Origin: Ktedonobacter sp. 13_1_20CM_4_53_11
GTDB taxonomy: Bacteria; Chloroflexota; Ktedonobacteria; Ktedonobacterales; Ktedonobacteraceae
Direction: 5' to 3'
Assembly: GCA_001919995.1 (NCBI GenBank)
Contig: MNIY01000160.1
Location: 1-12,373 of the forward strand
DNA length: 12,373 nt
Shown here: positions 1 through 8,418 of the stretch, one piece after another
Layout of the letters: every line of letters begins with the position of its first letter
Numbering within the stretch: the stretch's first letter is position 1
Notes under the pieces: model-generated
The model's input: only the letters and a program-made list of their open reading frames with translations
Database searches by the model: none
What the model was told of the DNA's origin: nothing
Program-made: the position numbers and the translations under genes

Positions 1-101
1 CGCATTGATGCTCTCTTCATTGATAGATCCCTTCCTCGCTACTCAAGCGAAAAGTTCGTAGCCTCTGGATATCTTTCAGAGTAAGCATACATGACAGGCC
101 T

Positions 102-671
102 CTACTTCTCCTGTGGATAGAGCCACGAATGTAAGAGGCGCGTCGTAAGTGGCAGTCCGACATACGTCAGCAGAAAGGCAAGGAACACCGTCACAATACC
201 ATTCGTGATCAGGAGCGGCCAGCTATGCAGGAAAGCGTTGAGAATGAGGAGAATGATTAAACTTGCCAGGTAGGACGATGGCATGATCGCAAGAAACAGC
301 TTCCACTTTGGCGGTGTCGTGTCCAGCAGATCAGGAAAGGTGAACCATGCCTCCAGCCCGCTCGCCGTTTGTGTGTAAGGAGTCGAGAAGACCGCTGCCT
401 CTTGCACCAATTTGGCCCGATCTTCCGACTGCATCCAGGCACGCTCTGCGGCTTCATCAGCGAAACGATGGATTACATAGCGTGCCTGTGAATGTCCCTT
501 TCCGAGCGTAAGAATAGTCACTCCCTGATTGCCAGGAAAGCGCTCACTTGCGGCGATAGCGCGTTGAACCCAGGCATAGAAGTCGTTTTCATGTCCGGGT
601 TTGAGCGTTCTTCCTTCAACGAGAGTCACAGGCTTTGAATTTGCAGGCTCTTCATGGATGGGTTGTGTCAC
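102..671 (-). CDS. Antibiotic biosynthesis monooxygenase (ABM)-domain protein with C-terminal membrane anchor
   Basis: The N-terminal half (about residues 18-115, counted from the ATG at 677) reads as an ABM-type ferredoxin-like alpha/beta barrel domain, with segments such as LVEGRTLKPGHENDFYAW and the tryptophan-containing AWFTFP end. Residues 126-150 and 155-178 are two hydrophobic membrane segments preceded by PPKWKLF, a layout known from two-part ABM membrane proteins of unknown substrate. The start is uncertain: AAGGAG directly abuts the ATG at 677 with no spacer, whereas the in-frame GTG at 671 lies 6 nt from it, so I prefer GTG. The gene stands alone, 146 nt beyond the end of the hydroxylase operon. 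A catalytic oxygenase role is not demonstrated for this subtype; stress or quinone-related roles are possible. The domain call is firm and the function is open. Confidence 0.8.
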   Translation of the reverse strand: MTQPIHEEPANSKPVTLVEGRTLKPGHENDFYAWVQRAIAASERFPGNQGVTILTLGKGHSQARYVIHRFADEAAERAWMQSEDRAKLVQEAAVFSTPYTQTASGLEAWFTFPDLLDTTPPKWKLFLAIMPSSYLASLIILLILNAFLHSWPLLITNGIVTVFLAFLLTYVGLPLTTRLLHSWLYPQEK

Positions 672-718
672 TTTCATCTCCTTATTGAGACATGCATGTT
701 GCTCCGTTCATCGCCAGG

Positions 719-741
719 ACGTTCTTTTCTCTCAAGAACGT
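719..741. terminator. Hairpin between hydroxylase operon and ABM gene
   Basis: ACGTTCTT (719-726) pairs perfectly with AAGAACGT (734-741) around a 7-nt loop. The plus-strand side is followed by TTGGTTTTC, the minus-strand side has no T-run. It lies 83 nt past the molybdopterin-gene stop and 42 nt before the ABM start, so it could be a second termination hairpin or a leader structure of the ABM gene. Confidence 0.35.
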
Positions 742-785
742 TTGGTTTTCAGGAAGAAGCGGGTCACCTGATTGGCACCACCGCT

Positions 786-816
786 CAGCACTGGCATAGG
801 CAGGATGCCAGTGCTG
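786..816 (-). terminator. Strong hairpin just after molybdopterin-subunit stop
   Basis: CAGCACTGGCAT (786-797) and ATGCCAGTGCTG (805-816) form a perfect 12-bp stem with a 7-nt loop. The stem begins 7 nt beyond the TAA stop at 826-824 of the hydroxylase operon on the minus strand, where a transcript end is expected. No T-run follows on the minus strand, so intrinsic termination is not certain; it may instead protect the 3' end. Confidence 0.5.
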
Positions 817-823
817 CTCTTGT

Positions 824-2917
<2,094 letters not shown>

Positions 2918-2921
<4 letters not shown>

Positions 2922-3790
2922 GCTCTACCTCCCATCATGGTGGCCGTCTCCAGTGCGCGGACGAGGGTCCGCTCTGCGAGTTCGACCTTGAACGCGTTGA
3001 ATCTCCGAGGCAACGCTGCAGCGAGCATCACTCCACCCTCGATGCGGAGTGCCGTCGCTATCGAAACCAGGGCGAACTCGTATGAGGAGCGATCACGTAC
3101 TTTGATGTAGAACGATCTGCGCGCGAACGGGAGAACGGGTATCTCAATCGCCACAATCAGTTCGCCGTGATCGAGCGGATGCTCGCGGTACGGGGTGTCG
3201 CCTGGCAGGAGGAAAAAATCGTCGATGGCAATGGCACGCTTGCCTTTCGGTCCTTCAGTATGCACGATGGCATCGAGAGCGACGAGGGCGACCGCGAGGT
3301 CGGAGGGATGGGTGGCGATGCACTGCTCGCTGGTACCCAGGATCGCGTGGCCCCGGTTGATGCCCTCCAGCGCGGCGCAGCCGCTGCCCGGCTCGCGTTT
3401 GTTGCAAGGGGAGTGCGTGTCCCGGAAGTAACTACAGCGGACCCGCTGCAGGAGGTTGCCCCCCATCGAGGCCATGTGGCGCAATTGCGGCGAGGCGCCC
3501 AGGACAAGGGCCTGAGCGATCATCGGGAAGCGCTCTGCCACAGCGGGCGCTTGGGCAACATCGCTCATCCGTGCGAGCGCTCCGATGCGCAGGCCACCAT
3601 CGGCAAGCTCTTCGATCTGCTTGAGCGGCAACAGATTGATGTCAACGAGACCGCTGGGCTGTACGACATTCAAGCGCAATAGATCAATCTCCGTCGTGCC
3701 ACCTGCCAGGAACGCTCTTTGGGGATCAGCGCTGACGGTGGTGATCGCGCTGGCGACATCGGTGGCGCGGGTATAGCTAATCGGCCGCAT
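2918..3790 (-). CDS. FAD-binding subunit of xanthine dehydrogenase/aldehyde oxidase family (PaoB-like), C-terminal domain shortened
   Basis: The middle subunit of the hydroxylase, which carries FAD and passes electrons between the Fe-S clusters and the final acceptor. The start MRPISYTRA at 3790 has GGAGGAGG 7 nt upstream; a longer in-frame extension to 3874 only overlaps the preceding gene. FAD-binding signatures are FLAGGTTEIDLLRLNV (residues 27-42) and GASPQLRHMASMGGNLLQ (98-115). Cysteines 119, 129, 138 and 157 form an insertion like the one that binds an extra [4Fe-4S] cluster in PaoB or HcrB. After RIEGGVM (249-255) the sequence jumps to LAAALPRRFNAFKVELAERT, so most of the CO-dehydrogenase flavoprotein C-terminal domain seems absent: 290 residues against about 330 usual. 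The reading frame is kept. It overlaps the 2Fe-2S gene by 14 nt and the next gene by 4 nt. The protein may not assemble properly. Confidence 0.85.
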
Positions 3791-4310
3791 GGTGGTTTCC
3801 TCCTCCCGCGTCGCGGACCTCGCGGATGGCAGCGCGGATGTTGGGATAAGCGGCGCAGCGGCAGAGGTTGCCACTCATCCACTCACTGATCTCCGCGTCG
3901 CTGGAGGCGTGTCCTTCTTCAAGCAAAGCAACCGCAGACATGATCTGACCGGGCGTGCAATAGCCGCACTGGAAGGCATCATGGGCAAGGAAGGCGCGCT
4001 GCATGGGATGCAACTCCGTACCCTGGGCCAGGTCCTCGATGGTCGTCACCTCATGGCCTTCGCAGGTGATCGCAAGCGTCAGGCATGCCAGGACACGTCG
4101 CCTGTCAATCCAGACGGTGCACGCGCCACAGGTCCCCTGGTCGCACCCCTTTTTGGTGCCAGTAAGATTCAGGTGTTCGCGCAGGGCGTCGAGCAAGCTC
4201 GTGCGAGGATCGAGCAGGAGGGGAGACACGTGACCATTGATATGGAGCGTGATCTCCACAGGCTCAGGACCCAGCATGCGCAAAGCATGGGTCCTCTCTT
4301 TCATTGTCAT
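3777..4310 (-). CDS. 2Fe-2S subunit of xanthine dehydrogenase/aldehyde oxidase family (PaoA/CoxS-like)
   Basis: The small subunit that carries two [2Fe-2S] clusters and relays electrons from the molybdenum site to FAD. The plant-ferredoxin-type domain has Cys56, Cys61, Cys64 (KGCDQGTCGACTVW) and Cys76. The helical second domain has Cys115 and Cys118 (QCGYCTPGQIMSA) with Cys150 and Cys152 (GNLCRCAAYPNI). All eight ligands are present and the 177-residue length is normal. There is no Tat leader, so the enzyme would be cytoplasmic, unlike E. coli PaoA. I chose the ATG at 4310 because AGGA lies 7 nt upstream; GTG 4313 and ATG 4304 are alternatives. It is the first gene of the operon, and its TAG overlaps the next gene. 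This is the only subunit of the three without visible damage. Confidence 0.92.
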   Translation of the reverse strand: MTMKERTHALRMLGPEPVEITLHINGHVSPLLLDPRTSLLDALREHLNLTGTKKGCDQGTCGACTVWIDRRRVLACLTLAITCEGHEVTTIEDLAQGTELHPMQRAFLAHDAFQCGYCTPGQIMSAVALLEEGHASSDAEISEWMSGNLCRCAAYPNIRAAIREVRDAGGGNHHAAD

Positions 4311-4615
4311 CACTCTTTCCTTTCATCTTCCTCTCTCCCTCTGGGAGAAAGGGGGAGTCATGCACCAGGAGACCTCTGACGGATTCTTCCCTGTATTGCT
4401 GGCGGCTCCCGCTCCGTGTTCAGCGAAACAGTTTGCCTCCTGCTGCTCAAGCGAGAGCTGGGGCGCGCCACTGCTGGAGCAAAGCATGCACCAGGGGTAT
4501 CACAGTGTGAAATGAGGGCATTTCCTCACTCCAAGGCCCACCTTGGCAGGGTTTGGGGCCACACCTCAGGTGACGCACCTCGCCCTCTATGGTGCTAGTA
4601 TAAGGAGGAAGCGTC
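4311..4615. other. Divergent intergenic region, no gene supported
   Basis: About 300 bp between the hydroxylase operon and the chimeric plus-strand ORF. It holds a small hairpin TCTCCC-TCT-GGGAGA near 4334-4348 within a C/T-rich stretch, and an 11-bp direct repeat CATGCACCAGG at 4359-4369 and 4485-4495. I see no convincing promoter pair on either strand. Short ORFs here have no recognisable protein sequence. Confidence 0.5.
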
Positions 4616-5658
4616 ATGAAAACGTGATGAGCAGCGTCATGGAGAGTGGCCTTCCTGTTCAGACAGGAAAGCGGCTGATTAACGTGCGGACGACTCCAGA
4701 TGGAGTCACTGTGCAGTTTGAGGATGGCTCTCTGGCGAACGGTGATCTGCTGATTGGAACTGATGGTATCCACTCACGCATCCGTACCTTGCTCAACGCC
4801 CTGCTTGGGGGACTCAGCCACGATGTGCCGACCTACCTTGTCAGCACCCTCTTCTTCGGTGTCGAGGTCGCCCTGGTTTCGGGCACCTACGAATCCATCG
4901 TCTACGACACGCTGCTTGAGCAAACCGGGCAGAGTCACGCCTTTGAGAAGCGTCTAGGCCAGGTGAAGCTGCTCAATAGTCTGGCCTTAATCATCAGCTC
5001 GCTCACAGGCGGGCTGGTGGCCACGGTGCTTTCTCCTCGGCTGGCGTACTTTGCCACCATCCCGTTGGTGACCATTTCCCTGGGCGCCTTGCTCACCTTC
5101 AAAGAGCCTCACCTGCATCACGCTGAAGGGCGCACCTCTCTGAAAAGCCATCTGCTGGCCATCTCTCAGACCATCTTCCAGCCCGGAAAAACCCTGCGCA
5201 TCGTCACCGTCTTACTGGCCACCTCGCTTTTACTCTCGGTGATCTTCGAGTTTGGCCCGCTGTGGCAGCTTGCCCTGGCCGCCCCGGTCGGGCTTTATGG
5301 CCTGGCAAATGCGGCTGTGCTCTCGGCGGGAGGGGTGGGCTCGTGGCTTTCGGTTCGTCGGATGCTTTCGAAACCGGCCACCATCGTGGGGGTTGCCGGA
5401 CTGCTGATGGTGTCGAGCCTGGCCCTGGTCATCGTGAAACATGCCGTGGTCGTCATCCTTGCCCAAGGGGTGCTGGTCGCAGGAGGAGTTGGTGTCAGCA
5501 TGGTCTTTACCCGGTTGCTGCACGACTCCCTCTCCTCACGGGTGCGGGCGGGAGCGGCCTCCCCAGCACGGGCGACCATGAAGGCAATAAATGCCGCACC
5601 CAACCCCACATCCACCACCCTCACCCCTACGGCATTTGATGGGCTTTTCTTAGATTGA
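4616..5658 (+). pseudogene. Chimeric remnant: truncated FAD-dependent monooxygenase fused in frame to truncated MFS transporter
   Basis: AAGGAGG at 4602-4608 sits 7 nt before an ATG (4616) that reads only Met-Lys-Thr-stop, the usual opening of FAD monooxygenases (MKT followed by the nucleotide-binding GxGxxG). That domain is gone. The stop overlaps a new ATG (TGATG, 4627) which opens a 343-residue frame. Its first 50 or so residues (LPVQTGKRLINV, GDLLIGTDGIHSRIR, 4765-4785 for the last motif) are the middle of a PHBH-type FAD monooxygenase. From about 4790-4806 the protein becomes an MFS transporter, recognisable by VALVSGTYESIVYDTLLEQTG and at least six hydrophobic segments, but without the first two helices. 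After SSRVRAGAAS (about 5562) it loses the family and ends in a proline/threonine-rich tail. At least three deletions or junctions are needed. It may still be translated, but neither activity is likely. Confidence 0.8.
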
Positions 5659-5666
5659 TGCTCATT

Positions 5667-5731
5667 GGGCGCAATGAATTGCGCCCGCTTGGGGAGTCAA
5701 TTCATCCCATTGAGCGCAATTCATTGCGCCC
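5667..5731. repeat. Inverted pair of REP-like palindromes
   Basis: GGGCGCAATGAATTGCGCCC (5667-5686) is a palindrome with 9-bp arms. A second copy, GCGCAATTCATTGCGC (5714-5729) followed by CCCTAC, is the same element in reverse orientation. Both share the reverse-strand core GGCGCAATGAATTGCGC. Paired inverted palindromes with a GTAGGGG edge resemble REP/BIME elements mobilised by Y1 (REP-associated) transposases. They lie between the stop of the chimeric ORF and the next promoter. Confidence 0.65.
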
Positions 5732-5737
5732 CTACAG

Positions 5738-5766
5738 TTGACTTCCGACCGAGAATAATGTATAGT
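5738..5766 (+). promoter_or_regulatory. Sigma-70-type promoter for the HTH/Clp-N gene
   Basis: TTGACT (5738-5743), a 17-bp spacer and TATAGT (5761-5766) give a near-consensus -35/-10 pair. Transcription would begin near 5773 and leave a leader of about 60 nt before the ATG at 5833. The -35 box lies 6 nt beyond the REP-like element. Confidence 0.6.
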
Positions 5767-5770
5767 TTTA

Positions 5771-5805
5771 TTAGTTACTCATAGCATTTTTAGTTATGTA
5801 TAGTA
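5771..5805 (+). promoter_or_regulatory. Direct repeats in the leader, possible operator
   Basis: TTAGTTACTCATAGCA (5771-5786) and TTAGTTATGTATAGTA (5790-5805) match at 12 of 16 positions with a 19-bp period, and are followed by two AGTACT palindromes (5803-5808, 5812-5817). They fall at and just after the predicted transcription start. This is where a repressor would sit, possibly the winged-helix protein encoded directly downstream. Confidence 0.4.
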
Positions 5806-5832
5806 CTCCACAGTACTGAAGGCAGAAGGATA

Positions 5833-6741
5833 ATGGAACATTTAATGACCTCGGAGGAGGTAGCAGAGTACCTGCACGTTGATCCCGTCACGATCCGCCG
5901 GCTGGTCAACAAAAGTGAACTGTCCGCCTATCGCATTGGTGCTGATTACCGCTTTGCGCCATCCGATCTTCAGGATTACCTCCAGCGGCAACGCATTTCT
6001 GCCCTTGCACAAAACGAGTCAGACACCAACCCGAACCATCCGCTCGATCAGTTTACTCAGTTGTTTCGAAAAGTCATCCAGGGAAAACACACGACTCCCT
6101 CGGAACTTCTTAACCGATTCGACCGATTCACGAAACGGGCCCGTCATGTCCTGGTGTTGGCACAGGAAGAAGCGCAGCGCTTCCAGCAAAGCTCTATCGA
6201 CACCGAGCATCTTCTTCTGGGACTGCTACGTGAAGGGGAGGGCGTTGCCGCTCAGGTGCTCAGCAATTTGGGGATCGAAGTAGACCAGGTCCGCCATGCC
6301 GTTGAAGCAATCATCGGGCGTGGCGAGCGGCTCGTTCTCGGTGAAATGGCCCTTACCCCGCGCACAAAAAAGGTGTTCGAGTTCGCCGTAGATGAAGCCC
6401 ATCGCCTCAATCATCGCTTTATTGGAACCGAGCACCTCCTCTTAGGTCTCATACGCGAAGGCGAAGGCATCGCGGCTGATGTTTTAAAAGGTTTCGGCCT
6501 CCAACTGGAGCAGGTACGCACAGAGACTCTACGGGTCCTTCGTCAGCATCAGCAAGGACAAGAAGAGGCACCTACTATTCCACCAGTGCCATTAGAAGCG
6601 ACGACACTGCTTGCTGAAGACGAGCCAGGGCTTACCTGCACCTCCTGTGGGGCACGTTCCCCTGGCTACTTCCGTTACTGCTTCAACTGTGGTCAACCGT
6701 TGACCTATGAAGAAGAGTCAAGCCACGGTGAGGAGGAATGA
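5833..6741 (+). CDS. Excisionase-type HTH protein with two Clp-N repeats and C-terminal zinc ribbon
   Basis: 302 residues with three modules. Residues 5-54 (TSEEVAEYLHVDPVTIRRLV, RFAPSDLQDYLQRQR) are an excisionase/MerR-like winged helix-turn-helix. Residues 97-165 and 173-237 are the two Clp-N repeats, close in sequence to the ClpC N-domain (FTKRARHVLVLAQEEAQR, TEHLLLGLLREGEGVAAQVL, TEHLLLGLIREGEGIAADVL). Residues 269-286 are a zinc ribbon (Cys269, 272, 283, 286). No Walker motifs or AAA+ module follow, so it is not an unfoldase. In ClpC this N-domain binds adaptors such as MecA and substrates; here it probably acts as a sensor or dimer domain of a transcription factor, or as a decoy adaptor (inference). 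The start at 5833 has AGAAGGA only 2 nt away; ATG 5845 is an alternative. The next gene follows after 7 nt, so the two are co-transcribed. Confidence 0.88.
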   Translation: MEHLMTSEEVAEYLHVDPVTIRRLVNKSELSAYRIGADYRFAPSDLQDYLQRQRISALAQNESDTNPNHPLDQFTQLFRKVIQGKHTTPSELLNRFDRFTKRARHVLVLAQEEAQRFQQSSIDTEHLLLGLLREGEGVAAQVLSNLGIEVDQVRHAVEAIIGRGERLVLGEMALTPRTKKVFEFAVDEAHRLNHRFIGTEHLLLGLIREGEGIAADVLKGFGLQLEQVRTETLRVLRQHQQGQEEAPTIPPVPLEATTLLAEDEPGLTCTSCGARSPGYFRYCFNCGQPLTYEEESSHGEEE

Positions 6742-6748
6742 TAAGGTC

Positions 6749-7633
6749 ATGGCTACAATAGAATTTGGTCTCATGCTGCAGCCGTTTGCCACAAATTTTC
6801 CCGGGTCCGAGTTGTTCGAGTACAATCGCCGCTTAATTAAATTGCTGTCGCAGGGATTCACAACGCTGTGGGCCGAGGATCACCTGCAGTCCGGGGAGAC
6901 GGCAATACTCGAGAGCGTGACAACCCTGAGTTACTTTGCCGGTGAATTTCCTCAATTCCGCGTGGGGACGCTCGTGCTATGTCAATCGTACCGCAATCCA
7001 GCCCTATTAGCAAAAATGGCAGCCAACCTCCAGTTGATATCGGGGGGAAGGTTTATTCTGGGATTGGGGGCTGGTTGGAAAGAAGATGAATACGTGGCAT
7101 ACGGATATCCTTTCCCAGACACTCGGAGGCGCCTGGAAGAATTAGAAGAGGCAGCTGTTATCGTGAAAACCATGTGGTCCTCGCGCCCGGCAACGTTCAT
7201 AGGGAGGCATTACAGCATCCGCGGAGCCTATTGCGAACCACACCCTGATCCCCCCATTCCGCTGCTCATCGGTGGTGGCGGTGAAGGGAAAACGCTTGCC
7301 ATAGTGGCTAGCCACGCGGACTGGTGGAATTTCAATTCCTGTCCGGTTGCTGAGTATGCCCACAAGGTTGCCATTCTAAAAGACCACTGTGCGCGAGTAG
7401 GTAGGAATCCGGCGGACATCAAACTGACCTATTTGAGTACAGCAAGTGTCTCTGAGGAGCCTGCTCAAGTGGTACGCCATCCCCAGAAGCACTTCGTGGC
7501 TGGAAATAGCGCGGAAGTGATCCGCGAACTGGAGCGATTTCATGAAGTGGGTGTGACCCATTTCATGTTCAGGTTTCTGGACCCGGAGTCCCTGGAACGC
7601 TTTGTAAAAACTGTTGTGCCACACTTTGTTTGA
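6749..7633 (+). CDS. LLM-class (luciferase-like, probably F420-dependent) oxidoreductase
   Basis: 294 residues of a bacterial-luciferase-fold TIM barrel. Typical segments are IEFGLMLQP at the N terminus, LWAEDHL, ILESVTTLSYFAG, VGTLVLCQSYRNPALLAKMAANLQLISGGRFILGLGAGW (the family hallmark), EDEYVAYGYPFPDTRRRLEELEEA and PPIPLLIGGGG. The family uses F420 or FMN; F420 is favoured by similarity to actinobacterial and chloroflexal members, but no residue here proves it. I place the start at ATG 6749 (MATIEFG), 7 nt after the stop of the Clp-N gene, because family sequence starts there; a longer frame from 6707 only overlaps that gene. GGAGGA (6732-6737) and AAGG (6743-6746) are upstream. It is the likely effector partner or target of the co-transcribed regulator. 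The substrate is unknown. Confidence 0.88.
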   Translation: MATIEFGLMLQPFATNFPGSELFEYNRRLIKLLSQGFTTLWAEDHLQSGETAILESVTTLSYFAGEFPQFRVGTLVLCQSYRNPALLAKMAANLQLISGGRFILGLGAGWKEDEYVAYGYPFPDTRRRLEELEEAAVIVKTMWSSRPATFIGRHYSIRGAYCEPHPDPPIPLLIGGGGEGKTLAIVASHADWWNFNSCPVAEYAHKVAILKDHCARVGRNPADIKLTYLSTASVSEEPAQVVRHPQKHFVAGNSAEVIRELERFHEVGVTHFMFRFLDPESLERFVKTVVPHFV

Positions 7634-7669
7634 TGTGGGCATGGGGACGCGCTCGCCCTGGAGATTGGG

Positions 7670-8140
7670 TTACTTACGTTCATAGACGTTAAATGTATGA
7701 GGCAGCGTATTTTGCTCATTGAGGATACCCGGTTGTGCAGAAACCAGGGTGAAGGATTGACGATCCCATTCCGGGAAAAAAGCATCACCGTCTATCTCGA
7801 GGGCAATTTCTGTAATGTAGAGGCGCTGCGCTACCTCTAAAAATTGCCTGTAGACGCTCTCGCCGCCGATGATAAAGACATCGCCGAGGGCGAGCACATC
7901 ATCCTTGTGATGCACCACTTCAACTCCAGGCGTGGCGAGCGACTTGTTACTCGTCAACACAATGTTTCTCCGATGGGGGAGTGGACGACCTATCGATGCA
8001 AATGTTTTCCGTCCCATTACAACGATGTGGCCGCTGGTGATGCGCTTGAAATGCTGTATATCATCCGGGAGGTGCCAGGGAATTTTACCGTCTTTGCCGA
8101 TCACACGACCGTTCGCGTAGGCCACAATGATATTGATCAT
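7670..8140 (-). CDS. folA: Dihydrofolate reductase
   Basis: Reduces 7,8-dihydrofolate to tetrahydrofolate with NADPH, feeding thymidylate and one-carbon metabolism in the cytoplasm. The 156-residue length is normal. Landmarks match E. coli FolA numbering closely: VIGKDGKIPWHLPDD with Trp22 and the catalytic Asp27, HIVVMGRKTFASIGRPLPHRRNIVLTS for the NADPH/folate region, and VFIIGGESVYRQFL near the C terminus. AAGGAAG lies 9 nt before the ATG. It is the last gene of the P450 operon, 30 nt after the small cytochrome-like gene, and converges on the oxidoreductase gene with only 36 nt between them. No thyA is nearby, which is the more usual partner. Identification is very secure. Confidence 0.96.
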   Translation of the reverse strand: MINIIVAYANGRVIGKDGKIPWHLPDDIQHFKRITSGHIVVMGRKTFASIGRPLPHRRNIVLTSNKSLATPGVEVVHHKDDVLALGDVFIIGGESVYRQFLEVAQRLYITEIALEIDGDAFFPEWDRQSFTLVSAQPGILNEQNTLPHTFNVYERK

Positions 8141-8170
8141 ACGGCAACGCTTCCTTTGATATTACTGATA

Positions 8171-8407
8171 TTACGCGGGCATGCCGGCTTCGATCCAGCG
8201 ACGAAATTGGGTGATCTGCTCCTCGGGCCACTCTCCATCGCACGGCATTGAGCCTTCTGACAGTCGCTCAAGGATATCCTCAGCATTTGCGCGAACGTCC
8301 TGGTAGTCCCAGAGGTCGAAGGCGAAATCCATTGATTCCCTGTCGCTTTCACGAAACAATGGTTGGATGTCGCGGGTAAAACTGGGCGTATTGTCGGCAG
8401 TTACCAT
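8171..8407 (-). CDS. Small cytochrome c-domain-like protein without heme motif
   Basis: 78 residues, highly acidic, with no signal peptide or membrane segment. The pattern FTRDIQPLF (10-18), FDLWDYQDVRANAEDILERL (30-49) and GSMPCDGEWPEEQITQFRRWIEAGMPA (52-78) resembles the ends of cytochrome c-type domains (PxF...GxMP...WIxxGxP). The expected CxxCH is absent; the only cysteine is Cys56. Small homologues of this kind occur as unannotated proteins or tails of oxidases, from memory. AGGA is 9 nt upstream of the ATG. It begins 11 nt after the P450 stop, with its ribosome site next to the P450 stop codon, so the pair is translationally close. A role as P450 partner is inference only. The gene is clearly real by conservation pattern and spacing. 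Confidence 0.8.
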   Translation of the reverse strand: MVTADNTPSFTRDIQPLFRESDRESMDFAFDLWDYQDVRANAEDILERLSEGSMPCDGEWPEEQITQFRRWIEAGMPA

Positions 8408-8418
8408 GATCGAGTTCC

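Noticed and set aside
3789..4379. 196-codon plus-strand ORF opposite the 2Fe-2S gene
   Set aside because: It lies antisense to a gene with all eight cluster cysteines, and has no ribosome site and no recognisable motif.
4447..4773. 108-codon minus-strand ORF in the divergent region, with a cysteine-containing stretch
   Set aside because: Half of it is antisense to the monooxygenase remnant, and no transposase or zinc-finger signature could be confirmed.
5833..6741. ClpC ATPase or its fragment
   Set aside because: The Clp-N repeats are followed by a zinc ribbon and a clean stop with no trace of Walker A or B motifs, and an HTH precedes them, so it is a separate architecture and not a truncated clpC.
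7634..7669. Bidirectional terminator between convergent oxidoreductase and folA
   Set aside because: The 36-nt gap has no stable stem, only a weak GGGC/GCCC pairing.
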